Of a stretch of 64,000 bases of DNA, positions 17,772 to 26,199 are shown in pieces. A program made the translations under genes and the position numbers. Under the pieces are notes generated by a model. It ran no database searches. It worked only from the letters and a program-made list of their open reading frames with translations, and was not told the origin of the DNA. The stretch is from contig NZ_KB893511.1 in the NCBI RefSeq assembly GCF_000374085.1, positions 19,282-83,281 on the forward strand. Direction: 5' to 3'. The DNA comes from Spirosoma spitsbergense DSM 19989. GTDB lineage: Bacteria > Bacteroidota > Bacteroidia > Cytophagales > Spirosomataceae. Each line of letters begins with the position of its first letter. Position 1 is the first letter of the stretch.

Positions 17772-18375
17772 TTAGAATGTGATGGACAAACCGCAGGTTA
17801 CACTTTTCAAAATGGGGTAGTTGTAGCCATCGCCGGAGTTGCCGCCCGGATTGAACACCTGGTCAGACGCTACCGCGCTCTCTACGTCTATATCGCGGGT
17901 GATCTTATAGAGGGGTGAGAAGGACAGTATGTTCTCCGCCGACAGGTAGACCCGGGCCGCCGAAGAGCTAATTTTTGACACCAGGGCTCGGGGTAAGTTG
18001 TAGCCGAACTGAATGTTTTTCAGGCGCATGTACGCTACGTTTTGCAGGTATTTTGTTTGTGGGGCTGCCAGCGTTCCGTTGGCGTTGCTGGCAATACGGG
18101 ACACGTACCGGGGGAAATAGGCGTTCACGTTGTCTTCGGTCCAGATGTTACCAAGCTGGCTTTTGGGAATGTCGCCGTACGGTCTGTTATACTGCCCCCA
18201 GAACAGGCTGGCTTCCCGGCTGGGGTACCAGTCCTGTTTGCCAACGCCCTGCACAAAGGCCGAAAAGAAAAAGTTGTTCCAGTCCGCCCCCAGCATAACC
18301 CCGTAGGTATAGCGGGGCGTTGAGTTGCCGATAATGGAGCGGTCGCCGGGGTACAAGCAGGAAATCGCCCTCATC
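17772..18375 (-). pseudogene. SusC C-terminal remnant
   Basis: Only about the last 200 residues of a SusC barrel remain, from PGDRSIIGNSTPRYTYGVML to the terminal strand GLSITF, ending 22 bp before the SusD pseudogene start. The signal, plug and most of the barrel are gone. The break lies near 18370, where the sequence switches directly into an unrelated membrane-protein reading frame. The remnant includes the normal C-terminal landmarks YMRLKNIQFGYNLP and ARVYLSAENILSFSP. Confidence 0.85.
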
Positions 18376-18780
18376 CCGCACACGTTCCGGACTCCTGTAA
18401 TCGAAATTGCCACCGGTAAAGGAAGGAACCATCGCCTGCGTCACAGGTTGCCCGTTAAGCATTGATTTGGCCACTCTGATTTCTACCTCGATCACACCCT
18501 TTTTGCTGCCATAACCTAATGAACGGGGTTCATTCCAGGCAAACCAGGCTCCTGCCAGACTCTATCCGGCCAGCATCAGTCCAGTCACCGTCTGGACGGG
18601 CCTTAGATACCCTTGCCCTGCCAGAAACCAGGCGACTCCACCCACCAGTAAACTCTCCGACAGGCCGGGGCTTTGTCCGGGATTGGCACTGTTAAGATGG
18701 TCGATGACGATCAGGGTCATGATAAAGACCAATGGGGCGGTGCAAAGGCCCAGAACGAAGGCAGTTAAAAAACGCTCCAT
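18376..18780 (-). pseudogene. Truncated membrane protein of unknown family
   Basis: The frame starts at the ATG at 18780 (MERFLTAFVLGLCTAPLVF) with two predicted membrane helices. It meets a TAG at 18562-18564 after 72 codons, and continues in the same frame with a third hydrophobic stretch (SLAGAWFAWNEP) and a soluble part (KKGVIEVEIRVAKSMLNG, then ERVRDEGDFLLVP) until it runs into the SusC remnant. The continuity across the stop and the abrupt end argue for a formerly longer protein that lost its C-terminus in the deletion that also removed most of susC. No function was recognised. A 72-residue product may still be made. Confidence 0.6.
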
Positions 18781-18819
18781 AAATAATGGGGGTATTGATT
18801 GGAGAATGACGTCTCCGCG

Positions 18820-19932
18820 CTATTCTGACTCTTTTTTTTTGTTCGTACGGCGACCGTATTGGTAGGAATGTCGCTTATCCGCAGCATCCCGGTCGAGATC
18901 ATTTTCGATCATCGCAAACGAAGCCAGATCAGCCTCGCGCAAGGCTTTGCCTTTATAGTAAATCTGGTGGCTATCTTTTGCATAGCCCGATGCAAGGACA
19001 CTGAATGACGCGGGATCGCATCCTTTTATGCGTTTGTCCTCGTAAAAAATGGCCTTGTTATCCCGGCTATATTCATCATTCAGGTAAGCGAAAGAGGCTT
19101 TATCGGCGTTAAGAATCAGGTTTTTCTGGAAGTACACATGCGTACTGTCGACCGTGTAATTCAGGTTATAGGCCTGGAGCAATGAAAAGGTCACCGGATC
19201 GGCATCCGTTAACGGGCTATCCTTATAAAAAGCGTGGGTTTTGTCCTTCGCGTACAGCCCATCGACCACGGTAAAAGATGCCGGGTCTGCTTCTTTAACG
19301 ACGATTGCCTGAGGGATTTGTTGCCCACTCGAATCGGCGTGAGTAATCCAGCAATAATACACCTGCCTGTCATCTTTTGCGAACGCCTGACTTAATACTA
19401 CAAACGAATCACCATCACTGCTCGAAATGGGTTTTAAACCAAAATAACCTGCTTTACTATCTTTCGCGAAGCGATACTGAAGGGGTACAAACGACACCAC
19501 ATCGTTCACCGTAAAGCCTATCCCCTGATAATATGCCCGAAATTTATCTTTGGCATATTGGTCGGTCATCGCCCGAAAGGAACCCGCATCGGCATCCGGT
19601 ACCCGTTTGGTCTTATTCTTCCGAACGGTGAAATAGGTCTGGCCATCCAGAAAATTATCGCAATAAAAAACGATCGATTTGTCCTTCGCGTACTGATCGT
19701 CGAGGGCTGTAAAACTGGAGCCGTCTATCCCGGTAAGGGCCACCCCCCGGTAATACCCCTGATGATCATCGCGGGCAAAAACGTCGTTCAGGGCCTTAAA
19801 TGAGGTATAATCGGCTTCCTGGATAGGGATATCCCTGAAATACACCGCGCCATTCTTTTTCTCGTAGTTGTTTTTGCAGGACGCCAGAAGTCCCCAACTG
19901 AGAACGGACAGCAGGATGCGAAATAGTTTCAT
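18820..19932 (-). CDS. DKNYY-repeat lipoprotein
   Basis: 370 residues from the ATG at 19932 (a TTG two codons upstream is less likely). Lipoprotein signal MKLFRILLSVLSWGLLASC. The mature part is about ten degenerate repeats of 28-35 residues with the core F..L...YAKDK...YY.G..L..AD..S, the DKNYY family pattern. Examples are FTALDDQYAKDKSIVFYCDN and FSVLASGYAKDSHQIYYKGK. Such repeats form an extended solenoid on the cell surface or in the periplasm; no biochemical function is established. It stands alone between the decayed SusCD region and the divergent ThuA-like gene. Confidence 0.88.
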   Translation of the reverse strand: MKLFRILLSVLSWGLLASCKNNYEKKNGAVYFRDIPIQEADYTSFKALNDVFARDDHQGYYRGVALTGIDGSSFTALDDQYAKDKSIVFYCDNFLDGQTYFTVRKNKTKRVPDADAGSFRAMTDQYAKDKFRAYYQGIGFTVNDVVSFVPLQYRFAKDSKAGYFGLKPISSSDGDSFVVLSQAFAKDDRQVYYCWITHADSSGQQIPQAIVVKEADPASFTVVDGLYAKDKTHAFYKDSPLTDADPVTFSLLQAYNLNYTVDSTHVYFQKNLILNADKASFAYLNDEYSRDNKAIFYEDKRIKGCDPASFSVLASGYAKDSHQIYYKGKALREADLASFAMIENDLDRDAADKRHSYQYGRRTNKKKESE

Positions 19933-20257
19933 TATCAAATGTATAACCGAGTGGACATTGTATCAATAGTCGCTATTCTTCGGTGATATTCAGGGTTTTA
20001 TTGAGTGTGCGGTGATTATCCCGTTAAATAGACTAATAACCCTGGCGGTGGAAGGCATGACGACGCCCAAACGAACGAAATCGGTAGGCTTTCGGCAAAG
20101 ATTATTCCACGACTCGTGCGATTAGACCAGCCAATGGCAGTCTGCCAGTAATGAACTGATAAGGAGCACAGAAAAATAGTCAATAGCGCAGCATTGAGTA
20201 AATTTTAGTCAAAATGACCTTAGGGTAAGAGCATTCGCTCAGCCTAATTATCCCCTT
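19933..20257. other. Noncoding divergent gap
   Basis: 325 bp between two divergent genes, presumably carrying both promoters. I see no clear -33/-7 pair, operator or RNA. A weak inverted repeat pairs CAGGGTTTTATT near 19990 with AATAACCCTG near 20035. Confidence 0.5.
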
Positions 20258-21163
20258 ATGAAAACACAACGCCGGACATTTATCAAACAGGCAACGGGTT
20301 TACTGGCCGCTTCCTGTTTGCTTAACCCAGTAGAATCCCTGGCCAGTCGGGTAAAACCGGTCGTAGGGAAAGCTAAAAAACCTCTGGTCGTGTTCGTGAC
20401 TGGCGACCATGAGTACAGTGGCGAACTGACGCTGCCATTTATAGCGGCTGAACTGGAAAAAAACTACGGGATGCGGACGAAAGTCCTCAAAGCCTACCCC
20501 GATTATAACGGAGAGAAAGATATTCCCGGCCTGGAAAGTCTGCGCGATGCCGACCTCGCCGTGTTTTACCTGCGCTGGCGGCAACTCCCCCAGGAGCAGC
20601 TAAACTACATTGATGAGTACCTGAAATCGGGGAAACCCGTCATGGGGTTTCGCACTACTACCCATGCCTTCAATTTTCCCGAGGGCGACCCCCGGCAGCG
20701 GTGGAACGCGTTTGGGGAATTTGCCTTTGGCGCCCCTCCGGGCTGGGGTGGTAAGGCGCAGCATACCCACTACGGGCACAAGAGTACAACGGATGTGACC
20801 ATCGTACCGGCAGCGGCCAGTAACCCGATTCTGACGGGCGTGGCTCCGTCATTCCACGCGGCTTCGTGGTTGTATCGTACCCTGCCCGACTACCCCGCCA
20901 AGGGGTCTGTGCCCCTGCTGATGGGCAAATCCGTTAACCCCGATAAAGCGGCCATCGACAACCCGGTGGCCTGGACGTGGCAGAATCAGTGGGGCGGTAA
21001 AGCATTTATGACCACGCTGGGACATCCGGAGGACTTTAAAGAGGAGCCGTTCCAGCGGTTAGTGATCAATGCCATCCATTGGGAACTGGGTTTGCCCGTG
21101 CCGAAACGGTGGAAGGGCAAAATCGATATCAACGTGCCTTACGGCCATCCTTCAAAATCATAA
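20258..21163 (+). CDS. ThuA-like (trehalose utilisation) class I glutamine amidotransferase-fold protein, exported
   Basis: 301 residues. Leader MKTQRRTFIKQATGLLAASC is Tat/lipoprotein-like with Cys20. The body begins KPLVVFVTGDHEYSGELTLP and contains LRDADLAVFYLRWRQLPQEQ and SGKPVMGFRTTTHAFNFPEG, matching ThuA-domain proteins, which have an amidotransferase-like flavodoxin fold. The C-terminal half has PVAWTWQNQWGGKAFMTTLG and ends FQRLVINAIHWELG, also family features. The biochemical role of ThuA proteins is poorly known; they accompany sugar oxidation genes. The gene is 4 bp upstream of the cytochrome-containing dehydrogenase-like gene and clearly co-transcribed. Confidence 0.87.
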   Translation: MKTQRRTFIKQATGLLAASCLLNPVESLASRVKPVVGKAKKPLVVFVTGDHEYSGELTLPFIAAELEKNYGMRTKVLKAYPDYNGEKDIPGLESLRDADLAVFYLRWRQLPQEQLNYIDEYLKSGKPVMGFRTTTHAFNFPEGDPRQRWNAFGEFAFGAPPGWGGKAQHTHYGHKSTTDVTIVPAAASNPILTGVAPSFHAASWLYRTLPDYPAKGSVPLLMGKSVNPDKAAIDNPVAWTWQNQWGGKAFMTTLGHPEDFKEEPFQRLVINAIHWELGLPVPKRWKGKIDINVPYGHPSKS

Positions 21164-21167
21164 ACGT

Positions 21168-24100
21168 ATGAAATGGCTCATTGCCCGGAAAAACAGCCTT
21201 GTTGCGCAGCTCATTGTTATCGGTCTGCTGCTGAGTTTTTTTACTGCCCTAAAGTTTAACACCACCGCGTTTGTTCCCGTCAAAAAAAAGGAGCACATCG
21301 TTTTGCTGGGGGGTAATCTGGGGTCGAGGATGGTCAATTTCGATCATTTTGAGACCGACATGCAGGTTCGATACCCCGATAGCTCGCTGTTCATCCGCAA
21401 CATGTGCGACCCCGGCGATACGCCCGGTTTCCGGCCTCGTTCGGCCCGTTTCTCGCCCTGGGCTTTCCCTGGTGCCGAGAAATTTCAGACCGAATACGCC
21501 AATCCGTCCGACAGTCAGGGAGCGTTTCCATCACCCGATGAATGGCTGACTCAACTCAGGGCGGATGTCATCATCGCGTTCTTCGGTAACAGCGAGTCGT
21601 TTCAGGGACCGGCTGGTCTGGAAAACTACCGCGCCGAACTGGATGCGTTTATCAAACATACCCTCGCTCAGAAGTACAATGGAGCTGGTGCGCCCAAACT
21701 GGTGATCGTGTCGCCCATTGCGTACGAAGATTTGTCGGATTCGCTGGATGTACCTGGTGGACAAACCGAAAATGCAAACCTGGCCCTGTACACGAAAGCC
21801 ATGCAGGACGTGGTCGAAAAAAATAACCAGAATACGGGATCAGTCTACTTCGTTGATGCCTTTACGCCCTCACAAAGCTGGTACAACGCCAGCACGGCCC
21901 CGCTGACCATTGACGGTTCGCAGTTGAACAATGCGGGTTACCGGAAACTAGGTGCCTTGCTGGCCGATCAGGTATTCGGGAAGGCAGAACCCAAAGCCGG
22001 GACCAACCGGGATCTGGTGTACCAGGCCGTGCTGGAAAAAAACTGGATGTGGCTCAACGACTACAAAATCCCCAATGGTGTACACGTATACGGTCGTCGG
22101 TTCAAGCCGTTTGGTCCCGATAATTACCCCGCCGAGATCGAGAAAATCCGGCAGATGACCATCATCCGGGATTCGGCGGTCTGGATAGCGGCCACGCAGG
22201 GCAAAAAAATAGATCTGGCAGCGGCCGATAAGAACACCCTTACCCTGCCGCCTGTCAATACTAATTTCAATCCCGAAGCTAACGGCAGCCTGACCTATCT
22301 ATACGGCAAGGATGCTCTTAACGAACTCAAAGCGGCTCCCGGCTACCAGATTGAGTTGTTTGCGTCGGAAGTGGAGTTTCCTGACTTGGCGAACCCCGTT
22401 CAGATGACGTTCGATAACAAAGGGCGATTGTGGGTAGTAACCATGCCATCGTACCCGCATTATAAGCCCGGTGATGCCAAGCCCAACGACAAAATCCTGA
22501 TCCTGGAAGACACCGACAACGATGGCAAGGCGGATAAGCAAACCATTTTTCTGGATGGGCTGCACGTGCCGGTAGGCTTTGAGCTTACCCCCGAAGGCGT
22601 GTACCTGTCGCAGGGCACAAACCTGAAACTCTATACCGACACCAATGGGGATGACAAGGCCGATAAGGTCGAAATTATCCTGAGTGGCTTCGACGACCAT
22701 GATACCCACCACGAAATAAGCGCTTACGTGGCTGACCCCTCGGGGGCCATTTACATGGGCGAAGGCGTTTTCCTGCATACCAATGTCGAAACCGCCTATG
22801 GTACCGTCCGGGCTACCAACGGTGGTTTTTACCGCTACGCGCCCCAACTGCACAAACTGGAACGCACGGCTCAGCTAGCCATTCCAAATCCGTGGGGCAT
22901 CGCCTTCGATACATGGGGACAACCCATCTTTGCCGAAACCTCCAGCCCCGATGTACGGTGGATGCTGCCAGGAACCGTACTGCCCCGCTACGGCGAGTCG
23001 ACGGATAAGTCGTTTCAGTTGATCGAGGATTCGCAGCGGGTGCGCCCCACTTCGGGTCTGGAGTTTGTATCCAGTCGCCACTTTCCGGACGATGTGCAGG
23101 GTAACTTCCTGATCAACAATACTATCGGGTTTCTGGGTATGAAAATGCACACCCTGAAAGACCAGGGAACGGGCTTCAAAAGTAATTTCGTGATGGACCT
23201 GATAAAAGGCAATGACCGGAATTTCCGCCCCGTCGATATGGAGTTTGCACCGGATGGTTCGCTTTACTTCATCGACTGGCATAACATCCTGATCGGGCAC
23301 ATGCAGCACAACGCCCGCGACCCGTTGCGGGACCACGTACACGGTCGGGTGTACCGGGTTACGTACCCATCACGCCCACTGGTAACACCCGCAAAGGTGT
23401 ACGGAGCCAGCATTGACGAGTTACTGGATAACCTGAAATTACCCGAATACCGCACCCGTTACCGCACCCAGCGCGAACTGAGGGGCCGGAAGGCATCGGA
23501 GGTGCTACCCAAAATTACGCAGTGGGTAGCCGCACTGAATAAAAACGACCCTAATTATGAACACAACCGGCTGGAAGCGCTCTGGGCCACCTGGGGGCTG
23601 GATAAGGTTGACCAGACGCTGTTGCGGCAGGTGTTGAAGTCGCCCGATTTTCACGCCCGGGCCGCAGCTGTGCGGGTGGTTCGGTATACCGGCCACCAGG
23701 TGAAGGATCAGGCCGATTTACTGATGCAGGCTGCCCGCGACGACAACGGTCGGGTTCGGCTGGAAGCCATTGTAGCCGCTTCCTGGATCGGAAAAGAGAA
23801 AGGATTACCCATTCTGGTCGAAGCCAAAAAGAAACCACTGGACGAATGGATGCTACCCGCCTACGAAACGGCGGTAGCGCACCTCAACGGTGAATCGGTT
23901 CGGAAAAAGACCGAAGCGGTGGTGAAATCGAATCTGAAAGGGAAAGAACTGGCACTTTACACACAGGGGAAAGAGATTTATGGTCGGGATGGCTACTGCG
24001 CCACCTGTCACCAGCCCGATGGGAAGGGACTGTCGGCCTCCCAGTTCCCGCCCATTGCCAATAGCCCCTGGGTGCAGGGAAATGAAGACCGCCTGATAAA

Positions 24101-24359
24101 AATCGTGTTGAAAGGGTTGATGGGGCCGATGGAGATTGAGGGTAAGAAATACTCCGGTCAGGTACCCATGACGCCCTTTGGGGGCCTGCTGAAAGATGAT
24201 GAAGTGGCCGCCGTGCTGACCTATGTTCGGAAGTCGTTCGGCAACGATGCGTCGGCCATTACGCCCGAACAGGTGAAAAAAGTACGGGCCGCCACCGAGC
24301 GTAAAAAGGATTTTTACTCCCCCAGCCAGTTGCTGAAAGAGTACCCGATGGGGAAATGA
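21168..24359 (+). CDS. PVC-type membrane-bound dehydrogenase-like protein with SGNH-like and cytochrome c domains
   Basis: 1063 residues from the ATG 4 bp after the ThuA stop; the frame reaches back to 21069 but that part overlaps the ThuA gene. Order of parts: signal anchor (about 1-30), SGNH-hydrolase-like domain (about 35-285), six-bladed propeller of the membrane-bound dehydrogenase type (about 380-745; PDLANPVQMTFDNKGRLWVV, TDNDGKADKQTIF, FAPDGSLYFIDWHN), HEAT-like helices (about 760-915) and a C-terminal cytochrome c with GYCATCHQPDGKG and an M-P ligand region (about 925-1025). Family role: periplasmic oxidation of a sugar-type substrate with electrons passed to the heme; substrate unknown. 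The SGNH part lacks the usual catalytic residues (see findings). Confidence 0.9.
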   Translation: MKWLIARKNSLVAQLIVIGLLLSFFTALKFNTTAFVPVKKKEHIVLLGGNLGSRMVNFDHFETDMQVRYPDSSLFIRNMCDPGDTPGFRPRSARFSPWAFPGAEKFQTEYANPSDSQGAFPSPDEWLTQLRADVIIAFFGNSESFQGPAGLENYRAELDAFIKHTLAQKYNGAGAPKLVIVSPIAYEDLSDSLDVPGGQTENANLALYTKAMQDVVEKNNQNTGSVYFVDAFTPSQSWYNASTAPLTIDGSQLNNAGYRKLGALLADQVFGKAEPKAGTNRDLVYQAVLEKNWMWLNDYKIPNGVHVYGRRFKPFGPDNYPAEIEKIRQMTIIRDSAVWIAATQGKKIDLAAADKNTLTLPPVNTNFNPEANGSLTYLYGKDALNELKAAPGYQIELFASEVEFPDLANPVQMTFDNKGRLWVVTMPSYPHYKPGDAKPNDKILILEDTDNDGKADKQTIFLDGLHVPVGFELTPEGVYLSQGTNLKLYTDTNGDDKADKVEIILSGFDDHDTHHEISAYVADPSGAIYMGEGVFLHTNVETAYGTVRATNGGFYRYAPQLHKLERTAQLAIPNPWGIAFDTWGQPIFAETSSPDVRWMLPGTVLPRYGESTDKSFQLIEDSQRVRPTSGLEFVSSRHFPDDVQGNFLINNTIGFLGMKMHTLKDQGTGFKSNFVMDLIKGNDRNFRPVDMEFAPDGSLYFIDWHNILIGHMQHNARDPLRDHVHGRVYRVTYPSRPLVTPAKVYGASIDELLDNLKLPEYRTRYRTQRELRGRKASEVLPKITQWVAALNKNDPNYEHNRLEALWATWGLDKVDQTLLRQVLKSPDFHARAAAVRVVRYTGHQVKDQADLLMQAARDDNGRVRLEAIVAASWIGKEKGLPILVEAKKKPLDEWMLPAYETAVAHLNGESVRKKTEAVVKSNLKGKELALYTQGKEIYGRDGYCATCHQPDGKGLSASQFPPIANSPWVQGNEDRLIKIVLKGLMGPMEIEGKKYSGQVPMTPFGGLLKDDEVAAVLTYVRKSFGNDASAITPEQVKKVRAATERKKDFYSPSQLLKEYPMGK

Positions 24360-24469
24360 GTTTGTTGTTTGTCGTTTGCGGTTTGTCGTTGTGTTTCCCC
24401 GCCGGGACTGACGCAGATAACGAAGATGCGTCGACAAACAACAAACGATAAACGATAGATAACAAACTC
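24358..24469. repeat. Intergenic word-type palindrome (CAAACRA words)
   Basis: Left arm GAGTTTGTTGTTTGTCG followed by more GTTTGTCG words; right arm CGACAAACAACAAACG followed by further words and closing AACAAACTC. The centre at 24395-24415 is the reverse complement, with one mismatch, of the centre of the palindrome at 38813-38833. The structure ends 6 bp before the next start codon. Confidence 0.75.
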
Positions 24470-24474
24470 AACAC

Positions 24475-25329
24475 ATGCCTTCTCCTATTGGTTTTAACCT
24501 GTTAGTCTGGACAGCCGCTATATCCGAAAAAATGAATCCCATTGCCGACCGGCTCAAAACGATTGGCTACGATGGGGTCGAATGTTTTATCGATACGCAG
24601 GATGTGGCTGTGTACCGCCAGTTCGGCGATCACCTGAAGCAACTGGGTCTGCTTAGTACCTGCGTGACGGTAGTTGGCCCCGATACCAACCCCGCCAGCG
24701 ATTCCGCCAGTGTTCGGGCGCAGGCCGTTGCCCATTTGAAGGGGGCCATCGACCGGGCTCATGCGCTGGGTGCATCCGTTCTGTGCGGTCCGTTTCACTC
24801 CGCCTTTGCCACCTTTACGCGCCGGGAGCCGCAACCGGACGAATATATGCATAGTGCCGAAGTCCTGCATAAAGTGGGCGATTATGCCCGGCAGGCGGGT
24901 ATCATGCTGGCACCCGAAGCCCTTAACCGGTTTGAGTGTTACCTCTGCAATACCATGACTCAATTGCTGGAACTGGTGCACCAGACCGATCACCCCAACG
25001 TGCGGGCTATGTTCGACACGCACCACGCCAACATGGAGGAGAAGCATTTTCCGGATGCCCTCCGAACCATTGCGCCGGTGCTGGCCCACGTGCATATCAG
25101 CGAGAACGACCGGGGTACGCCCGGCTCCGGCCATATTCCCTGGGACGATACTTTCCGGACGTTGGCCGAACTGGACTACAACGGCTGGATGACCATTGAA
25201 GCCTTTACCCGAAACGATGTTGATTTCGCTAACTCTATCAACGTCTGGCGGGAGTTCAGCAAGCCTTGGGACATCGCCGAGAATGGCCTCAAATTCATCA
25301 AAATGATGCAGGAAAAGTACGCCGTTTAG
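24475..25329 (+). CDS. Sugar phosphate isomerase/epimerase-family TIM barrel (tagatose/psicose 3-epimerase-like)
   Basis: 284 residues, no signal. The xylose-isomerase-like barrel is evident: IGFNLLVWTAA, YDGVECFIDT, LCGPFHSAFATF, then the family motif LAPEALNRFECYLCNTMTQ with the catalytic Glu, MFDTHHANMEEKHF (metal Asp/His), HVHISENDRGTPGSGHIPWD and WMTIEAF (second catalytic Glu). This arrangement matches the ketose 3-epimerase group, which interconverts ketohexoses at C3 using a divalent metal. It follows the ThuA and dehydrogenase-like genes and probably belongs to the same sugar-conversion unit. Its stop codon overlaps that of the convergent SDR gene. Confidence 0.85.
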   Translation: MPSPIGFNLLVWTAAISEKMNPIADRLKTIGYDGVECFIDTQDVAVYRQFGDHLKQLGLLSTCVTVVGPDTNPASDSASVRAQAVAHLKGAIDRAHALGASVLCGPFHSAFATFTRREPQPDEYMHSAEVLHKVGDYARQAGIMLAPEALNRFECYLCNTMTQLLELVHQTDHPNVRAMFDTHHANMEEKHFPDALRTIAPVLAHVHISENDRGTPGSGHIPWDDTFRTLAELDYNGWMTIEAFTRNDVDFANSINVWREFSKPWDIAENGLKFIKMMQEKYAV

Positions 25330-26054
25330 AGTTGCGCCAGTCGGCCACCGTCAGCCACCAGCGTAGTGCCGTTTATAAAGGCCGCTTCGGATGAGGCCAG
25401 AAAGCAAATGGCTGCCGCAATGTTTTCGGGTGTGCCGACCTGCCCCGTAATTGTTTCGGCACCACTTTTAACGTTGGGATTATCCCAAAGCATGGGGGTA
25501 TCGACCGCACCCGGTGCCACGGCATTGATGCGGGCCTGCTCATAGGGGATTTCGAGACTCAAACCGCGAACGAAGGCTTCCATGGCCCCTTTGCTGGCCG
25601 CGTAGGGCACCACATTGGGCGTGGTCTGGTGGGCGTGTACGGAACTGACCGCTACGACGGCCCCGCCCTTCATGTGAGGCAGGCAAAGCTGGCAAAGGCG
25701 AAACAAAGCCCGCAGGTTTACGTGCATCACGCGGTCCCAGTCGGCAGGGTCAAGCGTTAGGATTGGCTCGAAGGTCATAACCCCCGCGTCGCTGATGAGT
25801 ACGTCTACCCGCTGCCAGGTAGCCAGCGTCTGCTCAACGGCCGATACCAGTTGGGCGTCGTCGGCAAGGTCCGTTTTAATGAAAATAGCGGCACTACCCA
25901 TCGCCTTGATCTCGGCTACCACTTCGTCGCCATCGGCTTCGTCGCGGCCTATACAGGCTACGTTAGCCCCTTCCCGGCCTAATTGTACGGCAGTGGCCCG
26001 ACCAATGCCGGACGTGGCTCCGGTCACGATGGCTACTTTGTTGTCAAATCTCAT
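25326..26054 (-). CDS. Short-chain dehydrogenase/reductase
   Basis: 242 residues, the usual classical-SDR length. NAD(P)-binding motif TGATSGIG near residue 12, an NNAG-equivalent reading SDAG, the catalytic Ser in VVAVSSVHAH and YAASK (Tyr/Lys), and a C-terminal VADGG. The acidic IGRDEADG region after strand 2 gives no firm NAD/NADP assignment. Family reaction: oxidation or reduction of an alcohol, often a sugar; substrate unknown. It is convergent with the epimerase-like gene, the two stop codons sharing bases in the sequence TTAG. Confidence 0.92.
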   Translation of the reverse strand: MRFDNKVAIVTGATSGIGRATAVQLGREGANVACIGRDEADGDEVVAEIKAMGSAAIFIKTDLADDAQLVSAVEQTLATWQRVDVLISDAGVMTFEPILTLDPADWDRVMHVNLRALFRLCQLCLPHMKGGAVVAVSSVHAHQTTPNVVPYAASKGAMEAFVRGLSLEIPYEQARINAVAPGAVDTPMLWDNPNVKSGAETITGQVGTPENIAAAICFLASSEAAFINGTTLVADGGRLAQL

Positions 26055-26199
26055 GCTTAAATAGTTAAATAAGGTTGCATGGGTAGTAACGCCCCGTAAA
26101 TGCGTAAGGTTTGGTACCGGTTGGCAACCAAAGGGTGAGAAGTAGCAACAGAGTTGCCTGATTGTCGATGATTTACTCCGACCTGCCAGCAGGTGCTTA

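Noticed and set aside
25322..25332. Overlapping stop codons of the epimerase-like and SDR genes as a regulatory signal
   Set aside because: Convergent genes often share bases at TTAG; nothing else supports regulation.
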